Part shown: piece by piece, positions 34,161-46,666 of the stretch | Numbering within the stretch: the stretch's first letter is position 1 | Layout: every line of letters starts with the position of its first letter | Source: Ailurus styani | Taxonomy: Eukaryota; Chordata; Mammalia; Carnivora; Ailuridae | Direction of reading: 5' to 3' | Assembly: GCA_002007465.1 (NCBI GenBank) | Contig: LNAC01001870.1 | Coordinates: forward strand, 39,033 to 103,032 | DNA length: 64,000 bases | Program-made: the position numbers and the translations under genes | Notes under the pieces: generated by a model | The model's database searches: none | What the model saw: the letters and a program-made list of their open reading frames with translations, nothing else | Told to the model about the DNA's origin: nothing

Positions 34161-34480
34161 AATAGTTCAAAGCAATTTTTTAAACCTCTTTATGAGGTAT
34201 AATTAACACATAAAAAGCTGTACATATTTAATGTGGACAACTTGGTGAGGTTAGAGCAAGGAACACATCTGCAGAACCATCACCACAATCTATGCCATAT
34301 ACATATCCATCAACTAAAGTTTCTTACCACCCTTCAAGTAATTTTTAGACACATGCTGTGTATTTTATATATTCTCTTTTCTTGCATATGAACATGTAAG
34401 CACATAGGACACAGCCATTATGTGGATCTGTAATGTAACTTACCCTCCCAATGTACCTAAGATATTGATAACTGCAACTA
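34161..34480 (-). mobile_element. L1 3'UTR end, antisense
   Basis: 'tgaggtataattaacacat', 'gctgtacatatttaatgtg' and 'accatcaccacaatctatgcc' match the pattern of an old L1 (L1MA/MB type) 3' end. The right limit is uncertain. Confidence 0.65.
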
Positions 34481-34489
34481 ATAATAAAC

Positions 34490-34705
34490 CAAGGGACAGG
34501 GATGCCTGGGTGGCTCAGTTGGTTAAGCAACTGCCTTCAGTTCAGGTCATGATCCCAGAGTCCCAGGAACGAGTCTCGCATCCGGCTCCCAGCTCCATGG
34601 GGAGTCTGCTTCTCCCTCTGACCTTCTCCCCTCTCATGCTCTCGCTTGCGCTTTCTCTTTCTCTCGAATGGATAAATAAAATCTTTAAAAAAAAAAAGGG
34701 GACAA
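34490..34705 (+). mobile_element. Can-SINE, sense, 'ttggttaagcaactgcc' subtype
   Basis: Body about 34500-34696. The head variant and the 'gggagtctgcttctccctctga' segment differ from the common window subtype and match a subtype I associate with caniforms more widely. TSD-like 'aaggg(g)acag/a' on both sides. Confidence 0.92.
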
Positions 34706-34861
34706 AAGTCAAGATGAATGTTTTCAAAAGGTGCCTTATTGGGTTAATATATCAGTATTTACTTTTATTAATTACATGTGTTCCATAAACCCTGAGTGTG
34801 ATGACAACACAAACAGATGATTAACATTGATTTTTTGGGGAAAAAAATGCATCTAGTTATA

Positions 34862-35287
34862 TTATGTTGTGTGTTGAATTGTGTCCTTTAAAATGATATA
34901 TTGAAGTACTCATCCCCTGCACCTATGAAAATGACTTTACTTGGAAACAGGGCATTTGCAGATGTAATCAAGTGAAGAGGAGGCCATGCTGGGTTAGTGT
35001 GGGCCCTAAATCCAATCATTAGTATCCTTGTAAAAGAAGACATAGAAATATAGACACATATATGAAGACAGAGATTGGAGTGATGTATCCTTAAGCCAAG
35101 GAATGTCATCAACTGTTGCCAGCAACTCTCAGAAGCCTGGAGAAATGCATGGAACAGATTCTCCCTCAGAGCGAACACCTTGATTTCAATTTTCTGGTCC
35201 CAAGAACTGTGAGAGAATAATTTCTGATATATTAAGCCATCTAGTTTGTAAGATTTTGCTACAGATACCCTTGGAAACTAATATGCT
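34862..35287 (+). mobile_element. MLT1-type solo LTR (ERVL-MaLR)
   Basis: Reads in order as an MLT1-like LTR: 'ttgaattgtgtcctttaaaat', 'gaagtactcatcccctgcacc', 'ggccctaaatccaatcat', 'tccttgtaaaagaag', 'aactgtgagagaataatttct', 'aagccatctagtttgt' and 'aaactaatatg'. No retroviral internal region is next to it, so it is a solo LTR. No coding capacity. Confidence 0.75.
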
Positions 35288-37107
35288 CCGTTTGAACTGA
35301 TATACTATAGAAACAGAATCTGTAAAACATAATTAAGAAAATTTAAAAAACCTGAAATTATAAAGTCCAGAGGGAACTGTAACTTTTATCTGTCCAGATT
35401 GTCTTTTGTTAAAACTTTCTATAACTTTTTATATTTTTTACCATATTTTCAGTAAAGTTTATTAATAATTTCCTTTGCAGTTTATTGATTTTTATATCAT
35501 AATAAAAGGGCTTTCCCATTATAAAATATAATTAACTTAAATACTTCTACTCTTTCATTTTTATATTTAAACATTACATCTCTTCTCTCTCTCCCCTCCC
35601 TGCCTCCCTCCCTTCCTTCCTGTAGTGTAATGAGAAAAGCCGAGCTTTATGCTTCAAACAACCAGCAAAAAGTTGCAGTATTACCTATAGTATTTCTTCT
35701 TTTCTCAAGTAACTTAAACTGCTATCTTTACACATTACATTGTGTATGACAATGACTTCGTTTTGTGCTTTCTACTCTATTTCATTGATCTTCATCTTTA
35801 TTACTGAAAGACTGTCAGATATTGAGTCTTTTTAGTTCAGATTCTCTCATTCTAATAAGTGTAGTATTTCAAATAAAATTTAAAATTACTTTTTAAGAAG
35901 CCATTTGTCATTTAACTTTAATAATATATTTAGCTTATATAATCAGGAAAATAAAAATAGCAATTATTAGAAGATATTTCAGTATATGTGTCCTAAAATA
36001 TGTATGATCCAAATATATCTTGTTCTAAGCAAGAAAAACAATATAGCAAAAAGTTCATTATTCCTACATATATAATCTCATTCCAATCTTAATCTATAGT
36101 TAACCAAATCCATATGATATATGTTATTTTTCTTTGTGGGTACATCATCCATCTGTACTAATTCAATTATATCAACACAGTCTCACATCTCTACACACAA
36201 ATGAGCTATGATAATTAGCAAATATGTTTTTCCCTCAAAACTGTCTACATAATTGTCATCATAAATTTTATAAAAATTAAAATAGTTTACTGATTTTAAT
36301 TGCTTTTCTAATTTGGTTAAGGTATACTCTTTCAGTTTTCCAGTTTTATTTCTTTATTGTCCTTCATTTTGTTTCTATTTCTTAGAACAATACAACAATA
36401 AATATAAATTCATTTAAGCACTTTGTAATTGATAAATTTACAAAGTAGGATAGCTGAATGATCTCTACTTTTGAAATATACTTCAATTTTTGAGCTTTGC
36501 AATGTAACTGTAATTCACCTTTGATTACTCTTTAAATCAAGCATCTATTAATTTTTTATCAATTTTTAAATATTTTCCTTTTTGCAATATCAATTTATGT
36601 CTACCATTTTATTATATTCATTATCCATTTCTCTCATTAATTTCTAATAAGAAATTTGAATAGAAATTTTATCAGCTGTGATAATATTTTTATTCTGTTT
36701 TGTTCATTGACAGCATTTATATCTATTCAAATTGAATATTTTTTTAATAGCTTCCTGATTTTTATTCTAGAAATGATTTTCTATACTCAAATAATTCATA
36801 TAGTGTCTTATTTTTCCTTATAAAATTTTCATGCTTTCAATAAAATATATTCAAATATTTTCTTGATCTGGATTTTAGTTTTAACTATGATGAAGTCTAG
36901 AAATTCATTATTCTCTCTCTCTGTTGAATACCATGTCTCTGCTACCATTTATGAAAATGTTCATCCTTTTCCACTGACTCAAACTTGATGTATTCATCTA
37001 TATTAATATGTCATATCTGGGAGCTTAATTCTGGTTTCTCTATTCTGTTTCATTGGTTTGTATATTCTTAAATCAATATTAAGCTAATTTGATTAGTATC
37101 TAATATC
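35288..37107. other. Very AT-rich DNA
   Basis: A pyrimidine tract sits at 35579-35624 (CT/CCT/CCTT units). The rest has no recognised element; parts of 36.3-37.1 kb might be highly decayed L1, but I cannot support it. Confidence 0.45.
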
Positions 37108-37255
37108 TATATTTTAATATCTTTTTATTTTAAAAAGTGATTTTTTGAGTAAGTTCCACACCCAACATGAGGCCTGAACTCACAACCCTGAGATCAAGAT
37201 TCGCATGCTCTACCAACTGAACCAGCCAGGTACCCTATATTTTAATATCTTTTTA
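37108..37255 (-). mobile_element. Short tRNA-derived SINE of a second subtype, with 21-bp TSD
   Basis: Body 37129-37234 (about 106 bp). The antisense head carries 'ctctaccaactgaaccagcc' and 'aactcacaaccctgagatc', a tRNA-like A/B-box region that differs from the main SINE subtype. A perfect 21-bp TSD (begins ctatattttaata) is at 37108-37128 and 37235-37255. Confidence 0.92.
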
Positions 37256-37829
37256 AAAAATTCTTCACTAGGTGTTTTAATAGCAGTATCGTTTATTGTT
37301 ATTTATCCCCAATTTTTGTTGCAGTTACTTCTGCTACACCTTGTCACTTTCCTTTGGCCCAACTTTAATTCCAGCAGCGTTCCTATTAGATGATCCTTGG
37401 GAATTTAGATGAACCTGTCACTGTCAGACCCTAAACAAAGTCAAAGTCTTAACTAAGATTTTTCCATTTTCAACTCCTGAACTCATCAACACCTATAGGC
37501 TGTTTGGCCCAGGTTTTGTGCAGTCCTGAATTAGTGTTGCCTTGGATTCACCCTCAAAGAACAAGGGAATAAAGATGGGGGAGAAACACTCCAGCCTCCC
37601 AGCAATCGGGTACACAATTCTCTATACCTTTCTGGTCAGCCAAATGAATGGACCCCAATCATATCCACAAGAGAAACCATACACATGTATCTTCTTACGA
37701 ATACCTTTTTTTCCCTCTTTCTTCATTATCCTCTTCCTTCACTCTTACTTGCTAAAATTCTCCCAAATAAAGTATTTACACTCAAATCTTTCTCTCAGGT
37801 TTTTGTACAAATGAATAAAACTAATACTA
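37256..37829. other. Unassigned, less AT-rich DNA
   Basis: A 90-codon open frame (37542-37814, plus) shows no family. The composition (37330-37680) suggests an old LTR or other element, but no match comes to mind. Confidence 0.4.
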
Positions 37830-38590
37830 AATTTTTAAGATCATTTTATTTAATCCCAATCCCACAAAAATCTCAAGATTCTGTTGGGATTTTATCAAAT
37901 GCATATATTAATTGACAACTTGTATTTTTGTGATGATATCCAAGTATTTTCTATAAATAACTTTACATTTGTTTTTAGATGTTGTTTTATATCTTCTAAT
38001 GGCTTTATAATAGTTTCAAACAGATGTTGTCTTTTGAGTTTTTTGAAGTATTTTATTGTATTTCATTGTTGCCAGTGGAATATTTTTATTCATTTCACTG
38101 CTGATATTTAAGGTTAAAATTAAGATAAATTTTCCTTATTCTAGCAAACCTAACTTGGGAATTTTCTAGGTTTTCGTCTTTTCATTTGGCAAATCAAGGA
38201 AATTTTATATTTTCTGAAGCTGATGTAAGTCACTTTGTTTTCATCTTGTATTTGCCAAATTCTCCAAGGAAATGTTAAGTCATAAATGTGATATTAGGCA
38301 TCTTTGTCTAGATAATTATTTTAAACAAAACAATTCATTGTATCAATTTTTTTTCCAGATATATGTCCATTTTTTACATAGTCTTTCTTTTGGGTTATTG
38401 ATACCTGTCTTTATTATACCTGGTTCCTGGTCCAGTGATAGTTAAGGGTTTATATTAGGCTGGTCTGTTGAATTTTATCAAATGCTCTTGCAGCATCTAT
38501 TAATAGGATGTAATGATTTTTTTCCTCTTCATTTTTGATGTAATTAATTTACTAAGAGGGAACTGGCTTATTAAGAATATTGGTATGCTT
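37830..38590 (-). mobile_element. Old L1 ORF2 fragment, antisense
   Basis: 'ttttatcaaatgctcttgcag', 'catctattaataggatg' and 'ttattgatacctgtctttat' read as the RT portion of an old L1 ORF2 in antisense. It is strongly diverged. Confidence 0.65.
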
Positions 38591-38658
38591 TTTTCAAAGA
38601 CTCCATAAAATACCAGACAGGGCCACATACCATAAAATTTGGGTACTCTTTTAAAGGT

Positions 38659-38875
38659 TATAGTATATATATATATTAAGTTTTTGTTTATTTATTTGAC
38701 AGAGAGAGACACAGCAAAAGAGGGAATACAAACAGGGGGAGTGGGAGAGGGAAAGCAGACTTCCCGCTGAGCAGGGAGCTGGGGCCAGGGCTTGATCTCA
38801 GGACCCTGGGATCATAACCTGAACTGAAGGCAGATGCTTAATGACTAAGCCACCCAGGTGCCCCTATAGTTTATA
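38659..38875 (-). mobile_element. Can-SINE, antisense, older subtype
   Basis: Body about 38678-38864, with 'agatgcttaatgactaagcc' at the head. TSD-like tatag(t)atata / tatagtttata flank it. Confidence 0.9.
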
Positions 38876-40903
38876 TTCTAAACCAGAGAATGATATATGG
38901 AGTTCAATGTGCATGGACCTGAGAGCCAAGCAATGGAAAGAGAAGTTGCTCCTTTCACCATTATATCTAATGACCCATTTCTAGATTTTCTTCTCCTAAA
39001 TCTTTAAACTTTATTCATCCAGAGGCCTTTATATTCAGGAAGATGCTTCCATTAGAAGCAACAATGATTCCAAGAGAACTGGATATTGAGGTCCATTCCC
39101 CCAAAATATAAATTCCTCATGTCATTCAACAAATAGAGCACAATGGAGGTTACTGCATTATCTGGGATAATTAATCAAGGCAGATGGGATTGGGCAGTAG
39201 GAACGTATCTGGAATCTAGAGAACCATTTGGGATAACTCTGAATACTGTCATACCCAGTGGTAAAAATTAGTAAACAATTTTAGTGGTTCATCTAAGCTA
39301 CACCTTAAACACTCAGATATTTCATATATAATACTTTGAGTTACTTCATCAAATAAAAAAGCACTGATTGAAAGAGCTATTGTGGAATTTAGGGCATATG
39401 AAATAAGCAGTAAAATACCATTATAAATAAGATTATGACAAAGTACAAAAATAGAGAATATAATAGCATAGCTATCCATATTTTGACCTTACTGGGCCTG
39501 TGTATGTTTTGTAGATAAAGCAATTATTTTTTTTCCTGTTATTTCTTTTATCCGTTATTTTATATAAAGATTGTCATTGGTGACTAATTATATAATTTAT
39601 CCTTTAAGTTATAGAATATGTAGGGGGGATTGCAGTTAACCAGAGGTAGAATAACTCTCATGCAGAAAGAACTACAAAGACTAATATAACTTCGCTCATT
39701 TATTTTGGGAAAGATTGAGCAGTTTTTTTTCTTGAGCAAAAGATGCATTGTTACTGTTTTGATTGTGTTGAAATTTAGGGATAAGTAGATGGGTATATTT
39801 AAATGTTGAATAGAAAATGGCTATACTGTATTGCATATAATCAGTTGACATTTAGCACCCATTTCTACTTCTTTTTAGTGAGGTTTCATGAAGAGCAGAT
39901 GTTGACTAGGTAAAACCAAATGTCTCATCTTCCTTTGCAACATATTTAGATGCAAATGAGTTGCTATCAAATGCATTCACTTGCTAAATTTGTGCAACAG
40001 GCTTTGCTTTGTGCTGCTTTGTCTATTCCGTTCTCACAAATTGTTGGGGGAAACTTGATTGTTGGGAGAACACTTTCAGTGGCAACAACAGCCAGACCCA
40101 AAGATCCTATCACCTAAGTGAGTTGCACAAGGCAAGAGCATCATGCATAGACTCCTGAATTCCGTGGCTACCCAACCCTTTTCCTTAAAACTACTTGCCT
40201 GAATTAAATTCCATATCATTATACATCCAAAAAGTTATTTTTGTTTTTATTTTTGTTTGATTGCTTGCTTTTGCAATGATACAGACTCATTGGAGATAGG
40301 AAAAGGAAAAAAAAATAAATTGGGAAAAGGAAGATTAAAAAACACAAATGTTTACAAAATGTTTTAACCCATGAAGGGAGACATAGAGAAAGAATTAAAT
40401 AGTAATGAAGGGAGAATAATGTATCTTATGAGGGGAAATGGTTTGAACATTGCTTATAGATATGTCTAATTAAGAGTGCTAGAGAAAGGATAGAATTTAA
40501 GAACTGTCAAATCACAAATCTCTTCACAGAAATAGTGGAATAATTATCCCTCATTTTTAGTCATTTTTATTTTTGTCTTAAGGTTTAGATATTTCCGGCA
40601 CTTGATCTCCCAGGTCACTTTTTTCAATCTCAGGAGAAATTATTTAGATCTGTATGTTTGCTACTAAAATATTGTATTTAGGGACACATTTATTTTTTCA
40701 GCTGAGTTTTTTAATATTGGATTTATTTAAGTAAATGCATTGGAGTTATTCTGTCTGCTCCTTTTATCTCTAAGGTAAGTGAAAGCTAAATGAAAAGTGT
40801 AACAAAGTGAGATCTGAACAGTAAGATTCATTTGTAGAAAGATGTTAGTCAATCTCATACTAAAAGGCAGTTTATTCATTAATATACAAACCCTCCCTTT
40901 TTT
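38876..40903. other. Unique DNA
   Basis: No repeat family recognised. A 76-codon minus frame (39479-39249) has no known family. Confidence 0.45.
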
Positions 40904-41131
40904 TAGAGCATTTACTTTTAAAAAAATATTTTATTTATTTATTTGATAGGGGAGGGAGAGCAAGTGAGCACATACAGGGGGAGAGACAGAAGGATAGGGA
41001 GAAGCAGGTTTCCCACTGAGCTGGGTGGCACACCTGGGGCTCCGTCCCAGGACCACGGGATCATGACCTGAGCTGAAGTCAGATGCTTAACTGACTGAGC
41101 CACCTGGTGCCCCTAGAGCAAATTTACTTTT
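40904..41131 (-). mobile_element. Can-SINE, antisense, older subtype
   Basis: Body 40920-41113, head 'gccacctggtgcccc'. TSD tagagca(aa)tttactttt at 40904-40919 and 41114-41131, with a 2-bp length difference. Confidence 0.93.
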
Positions 41132-43719
41132 TTTAAAAAAAGTAATTGTAATGTTTTTCTCTGCCCCTTTGAAATATAGACAATTTAAAATTTTCCTTCC
41201 AGTTTTATAACCCAGGATTGCCTTTCTGAAATCCTGAGGGCCATCTTTTTGAAATGTAATAATCAAAGAAGATAATGCCCCTACCTCAAAGTCTGTATGG
41301 GAGGGTAGGATCTTCATTGATACCTTGCTATAAAATGTAAATGACCACCAGTTGTGAAGATATGATAAGATATGATATTCCTTTGTGTTTGGGAAAGGCC
41401 AATTGACAAACACAGGTGGCTTATGATCCTCCTGCTATAGTTATTAAAAACATTCCAGCACTTTGTTTCATTAGAGTTCAACTCATCTTGTGTTCTAGAT
41501 TCTCTGTGCTATTATAGTACTCTCAAAGTCTTCTTTGCTTCCCTTTTTGCTTTGACAGAATTCATTTATTAACAGATATTGATGCTAATTACAGGGTTAT
41601 AGACCTTCTATTCCTAAACACTATGGAAATTAATTAAAAAATCATTGTAAAAAATTCTTCCTTCTATGCTTTGTTTATTTCTGGAAAAATCTGAAAGGTT
41701 TTATTTATTTATTTGCTTGCCCAATATTTACTCTACTTTATTTACTTATTTATTTTTTAAGTGCATTGAATGAACTGGTCTTGATAAAATACAAGCTAAA
41801 GCAAATTTATTCAGTTTTACAGTTGATCCTTTTAACTTGCTCTTTTGATTTGTCTTTTTTTTTTCCTTTTAAACATCTGGATGAAATCTTGGGGTTCCGC
41901 AATAAGTTTCAGGTAATAAACAAACCCAGCTTACTCTCACGTCTTACCAAGTTGATGCTACTTTAGGCTGGAAGGTGGTAGTGAATGCAGAAGAAGGGAT
42001 GACTGGTTTCTTCTCTTGCCCTCTTTCCTTCCTTCCCTCTTGCAAGCTGTTGTCTGTGGCCCTCTGGGGTTAGGCCTAATGAGAAAGAGTTTTTACAACC
42101 AGATGGGATGTAGTCCAACAGATCATGGGCACCAAAGACAGTGCTTTCTCTTATGGGGTACTTTTTTGGGTTCCTCATAAATCTCTTTTCTGAGCACTTT
42201 GGCCTTTAATTCCCTGATATAAGCAATGCCTCCTCATTTTTAGCTTATGACCTCCTCCTCCTTGTCACTATCTTCTAGTGGTCTACTCCTCTAAATACAA
42301 TTCTTCGGAGAGTGGAACCTTGTGAAATAACTCATATCCACTTCCCTTCCTCGGGTTCACAGAAGCATGCATGTGTCTTTGCTTGACCAAACTTGAAATA
42401 CACAGGCAGTTCTCAAGGTAATTCCCTTTCCCTTTCCATCAGCCAGTATCTTGATTTTAATCATTTGCTTGTAAATTAATAGCAATCCCTAAATGCCAAA
42501 AAGAATTATGCCAAAAGGCCTACGTGCTTCTCTTAGTGTCAAAGTCAAGGAATTGAAGATGGAAAGAAGCAGCCTCGGTCTTTTTCAAGGATCCAACATC
42601 CCTGGTATCTGCTAATACCCTGTAAAGACATTTTTATTCTGCAGCCTCCTCAGTTTCTTCATTATCCCTCAATCAGAGCTCTAGTCTTTCTTAATTAAAA
42701 TTGTCTAGGTGAGTAATGAGTTAACTGTCAAAACTTGTCTCATAGTAGCTTAACATTGTTTAAGTGGGCACTGCAAATTTTTTCCTGTGTAATTTAGGGC
42801 ACTTATATGGTTTTCATATTAAATTGTAGAAAAATGCAACTGTTTCTCAGGTTTAGGCTTTCCTTTGATACCCCAAACCGAAAGTTATAATTAACATCTC
42901 CTTACAAATTTTTGCCAGTGAAAATATGGATTTTAGTGAGTAAATGGATAGATACATGATATTCTGGCATTTTTAAATTTTCTTATCAATTTTATGAACT
43001 TAGCAACAAGATGTAAATCTCTTTCTTTACTATTTTATGTCCATTTATGCTAGCATTTTCCCCAATTTTTATATATGTCACATTATTTCACTAAGGAAAA
43101 CACGTTCTTATGCATGTTCCTTCCATCACTGAATATCCACTTATTGTTATTTTTTATATAGTTTGAAATGTTACTGAACACTGCTTTCTCTGTATTCAAC
43201 TTTAAATGATATCACTGAATTTCTCTATTCTCTGCCTTTAGTATATTTTCTTGCTATACTTCTACCTGTTGTTTCACTCCCCGACATTATATTTCTCTTT
43301 ATTTCACTGTGATTCTTTAGACCCTAGGAAGTCAGAATTGGGTTTTGTTCGTACATGTCTGTTAGCCAAGCCAAGCACATCTGAGATGTTTCTGTTGCTC
43401 TTGCAGAACATCACTGAAACATAACCAAAACTTGGATTGCAGTCTTTTACCATCTGCATTTAGAATCTGTGATCCTTTGGTGATTTTTGCCTTGAATGTT
43501 CATCAGGAGAGGTCTATTGGTCAAGTGAACCTATTCTTTTTTCTTTTAGCTAATTTAAATCTTCTTTTTGGATGATTATAGAAGTTTTTCTTTGTGCTTA
43601 AACTTCAATATCTTAATTAAAGCATATTTTAGCATTCATTAATTTGTGTTACTTTATTTTGGTTAATTAACTAATTTATTTATTTATTATAATTCCATCT
43701 TAAATTATTTTGTGTAGTA
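41132..43719. other. Mostly unique DNA
   Basis: A short (TTTA)n tract at 41700-41755. Open frames up to 108 codons (41413-41087 minus, which overlaps the SINE) and 66-71 codons have no coding signal. About 41960-42400 is less AT-rich. No element is recognised. Confidence 0.45.
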
Positions 43720-43911
43720 TTTTGTGGTTTTTTTAAAGATTTTATTTATTTATTTGACAGAGAGAGATTACAAGTAGGCAGAGAGGCAGGCAGAGAGAGA
43801 GGAGCAGGGAGCCCGATGCGGGCCTCGATCCCAGGACCCTGAGATCATGACCTGAGCCAAAAGCAGAGGCTTTGACCCACTGAGCCACCCAGGCGTCCTT
43901 GTTGGTGTTTA
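43720..43911 (-). mobile_element. Can-SINE, antisense, with a ~25-bp internal deletion
   Basis: Body about 43732-43898. The block between the GA-rich tract and 'gagcagggagcccgatg' is shorter than in neighbouring copies, lacking the usual 'gaagcaggctccctgct' part. TSD imperfect (ttttgtggttt / ttgttggtgtt). Confidence 0.9.
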
Positions 43912-44871
43912 TGAACATTATATATCTGAATACTTGCGCTCTGACTTTCATCTCACATATTATCATTGACAGGATTTTTTGCTATTCAATTTCATTAGTA
44001 TTTGCAAACTAAATTTCCAAGCTGATAATTAACTTTCTCTCTCTCCACTTTGCTTTCCTTCTAAAACATTTCTTTAGTTTATGAAATAAGACAGAGGTTT
44101 TAAAAACTTTTCTTAAATTAGACATGAAGATTACTCATAATAGAGTATAATATCTTATAAAATTCTAATTCTAGATTTTTTAATGAGGGAAAGAAATCCA
44201 AATTACATTTTAAACATTAAGCCTTTGCCACACATGCATTTTCTATCTATATAAAATTAATCCAATAAAATATAATTTCTTACCATATCAGACACTTTAT
44301 ACTCATTATTTAACATTGATGTGGAAGTGAGAAATTAATTAGTAATGTTATAAGTGACTTTACTTTTTCTGAATCTTTTTATAACCCAGAACAATATGTA
44401 ATAGCTATTTACAGGGATTAGTTCATGGAATACATTTTATTACATTTAATTTAGATTTATCTCTCAGAAAACATTGAGTTTTATTAGGTGAAAACTCAAG
44501 GATTATGCAAATATTGAGACCATGTAGAAGATAAATGAGAGTAGACAAGAAACTACAAAACAAAGATTCCATAGTTAGAATTATAGATATTTTGTAACTG
44601 CTCAACAGTATATATGCTACTTGAATGAATCTTGGGTGAGACTTAAGTAACAGATTTAAATAGCATTACATGGAGAGAGAAAAGATGTTTGCTATTTCGT
44701 GATTGCTATAATGTTCATAGTCTAAGTCTTTTTAAATTTCAAAAACAGTTGCATTCTTCTATTGTTTAGTATAAAAACTGTATAGCTGCTCTAACATATG
44801 AGTGAAGAATTTAGAGTGTTTGATGACAAGACATTTTCTCTAATCTCATCCAAATGATGGGGACATTTCTT
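43912..44871. other. Unique AT-rich DNA
   Basis: Nothing recognised. Confidence 0.45.
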
Positions 44872-45080
44872 TTTTTCTTTTTTTTTTTAAGATTTTATTT
44901 ATTCATTTGACACACAGAGAGATTACAAGTAGGCGGAGAGGCAGGCAGAGAGAGAGGAGAGAGGAGGAAGTAGGCTCCCTGCTGAGCAGAGAGCCGGATG
45001 CGGGCCTCGATCCCAGGACCCTGAGATCATGACCTGAGCTGAAGGCAGAGGCCTTAACCCACTGAGCCACCCAGGCGCCC
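44872..45080 (-). mobile_element. Can-SINE, antisense, at an assembly join
   Basis: SINE with tail at the left and head ending at 45080. Its right half and the 69 bp after it (45081-45149) match 48.1-48.31 kb almost exactly, and an N follows at 45150. There is no left partner for the 'aagcctctgactc' right-hand TSD. Confidence 0.9.
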
Positions 45081-45149
45081 AAGCCTCTGACTCTTGACTT
45101 TGCCTCACATCACGATCTCATGGTCATGAGAATAAGCTCTACATCTGGC
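45081..45149 (+). repeat. 69-bp copy of a SINE interior found again at 48242-48310
   Basis: Exactly the same 69 bp, beginning 'aagcctctgactcttgac' and ending 'ctacatctggc', followed by an N. At 48 kb the same piece is the middle of a sense SINE; here the rest of that SINE is missing on both sides. Confidence 0.92.
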
Positions 45150-45150
45150 N

Positions 45151-45640
45151 CTTGACATAAGGAGCCACATGTATAATATTGGAGAGTGCATAGAAGAGGG
45201 TAGGAGTACTCATAAGGGAATAAGGAAGAAGAAAATATTTTAATATTATTCAGCTTTTACCAATACTTTATACACCTAAAGCCAACATTTCTACTGTGAT
45301 TTACAGAAAGAGCTTGAAAGATCTACAAATGTCAATTTGTTAGGAACTAAAGCAGGAAAACATTAACTCCAATAACTAGGAAATATATAATAGTTTGGTT
45401 CCAAAATATTGTCTTCACATTCGTACATACAAATAATTAGAACCTCTCTCTTGCAGCGGAAGTGGTTTTCTTATGATGTGTTTTTCAGACACAAGTGAAG
45501 TGAAACCAAGGAACCAAATAGATATATCAAAATTATAAAATTAATATATATTGTGGCTCCAAATGGAAATTAATTTTTTTATTCCGAATGTGATGGTCCC
45601 TCCACTAAATTATACTATTTTGCCAGTATATTTCAGATTT
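45151..45640. other. Unique AT-rich DNA
   Basis: Nothing recognised. Confidence 0.4.
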
Positions 45641-45860
45641 AATAGTTTTTAAAAAGATTTTATTTATTTATTTGAAAGACAGCTAGAGAGAGCATGTGCA
45701 TGCATGAGTGGGGGAGGGGCAGAAAGAAAAGGAGAAGCTGATTCCCTGCTGAGCAGGGATCCAGATGTGGGTTGCCATCCCAGGACCCTGTGATCATGAC
45801 CTGAGCCAAAGGCAGATGCTTAACTGACTGAGTCACCCAGGCACCCCTCATAGTTTAATA
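45641..45860 (-). mobile_element. Can-SINE, antisense, older subtype
   Basis: Body about 45651-45848 ('gagtcacccaggcacccc' head). 'tttaatagttttta' lies at the left, and a duplicated 'agtttaatag.ttttta' lies at the right (45853-45885), so the TSD itself has later been repeated. Confidence 0.9.
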
Positions 45861-45885
45861 GCTTTTAATAGTTTAATAGTTTTTA

Positions 45886-46666
45886 ATCACTAATTTTAGA
45901 AAAAATTTAATTTATGCTATAGTGAATAGCATATATTTTTTAATCATGTCTAAGTATAGATATTCTTTTATGGAGAATTTGTTTCACAGGGAATTCTGTA
46001 CATGGATGTTTGTTTAAGGTCACTAATTTGAGTTTAAATTGCACAAAAATTAGCCAAAAAATAACTGAAAAAGAATTTAGTAAGAGAAGATCAATAGTTT
46101 AAAAACATGGGGAAATAAATTCTGAGAACATATATTTTTAAAGCCAAATGAAATAAAGCCAAATTCTAATTTAAAACTTTCATAGAATCAGAGCGAAGCA
46201 AGCCTATAACAAATACATTCTGGTTTATTTTAAAAATATTTTAAAAATATTTTTAAAATATTTAAAACCCAAATTTGGTTTGGGAAATGTTAAAAAAAGT
46301 AAACACCAAATTCTATATAATTCTATTATGATTTTTATTTCATGGAAACATGTGATTAGGGGAATATTCAATTTTATGGGGAAAAGTTTCAGGGCTAATA
46401 GACAATTTTCAGAACCCTCATCTAAAGAACAAAGAAAAGTGCATGAGAATATGTCTTAAGACTACATTAAATAATAGGTCTTTGATTTTTATTAATTGTC
46501 TAGTATATTTTAAAATATTTTGCCTTAAAAAAGTAAATGAAATTTTTTTTGCCTTAAGTTAGTCTTAGAGACAGAAAAGAGAGTCAAATATTGTGTATTT
46601 TATATTTGTTCTCCATTGGTATCTTTCATAATGTCTTATAGTGTTTGAAAATGTATATATTTGCAG
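45886..46666. other. Unique AT-rich DNA
   Basis: Around 46223-46270 there are repeats of 'ttttaaaaatatt'. Nothing else. Confidence 0.4.

Noticed and set aside
34862..35287. Considered whether a complete endogenous retrovirus is present next to the MLT1-type LTR
   Set aside because: No second LTR, primer-binding site or gag/pol-like frame is seen nearby; treated as a solo LTR.
37330..37814. Possible processed pseudogene, because of its less AT-rich composition and a 90-codon frame
   Set aside because: No recognisable protein in any frame, no poly-A tail and no flanking duplication found.
41087..41413. 108-codon minus frame
   Set aside because: Its end overlaps the head of an antisense SINE (APGGSVS), and the remainder has no family resemblance.
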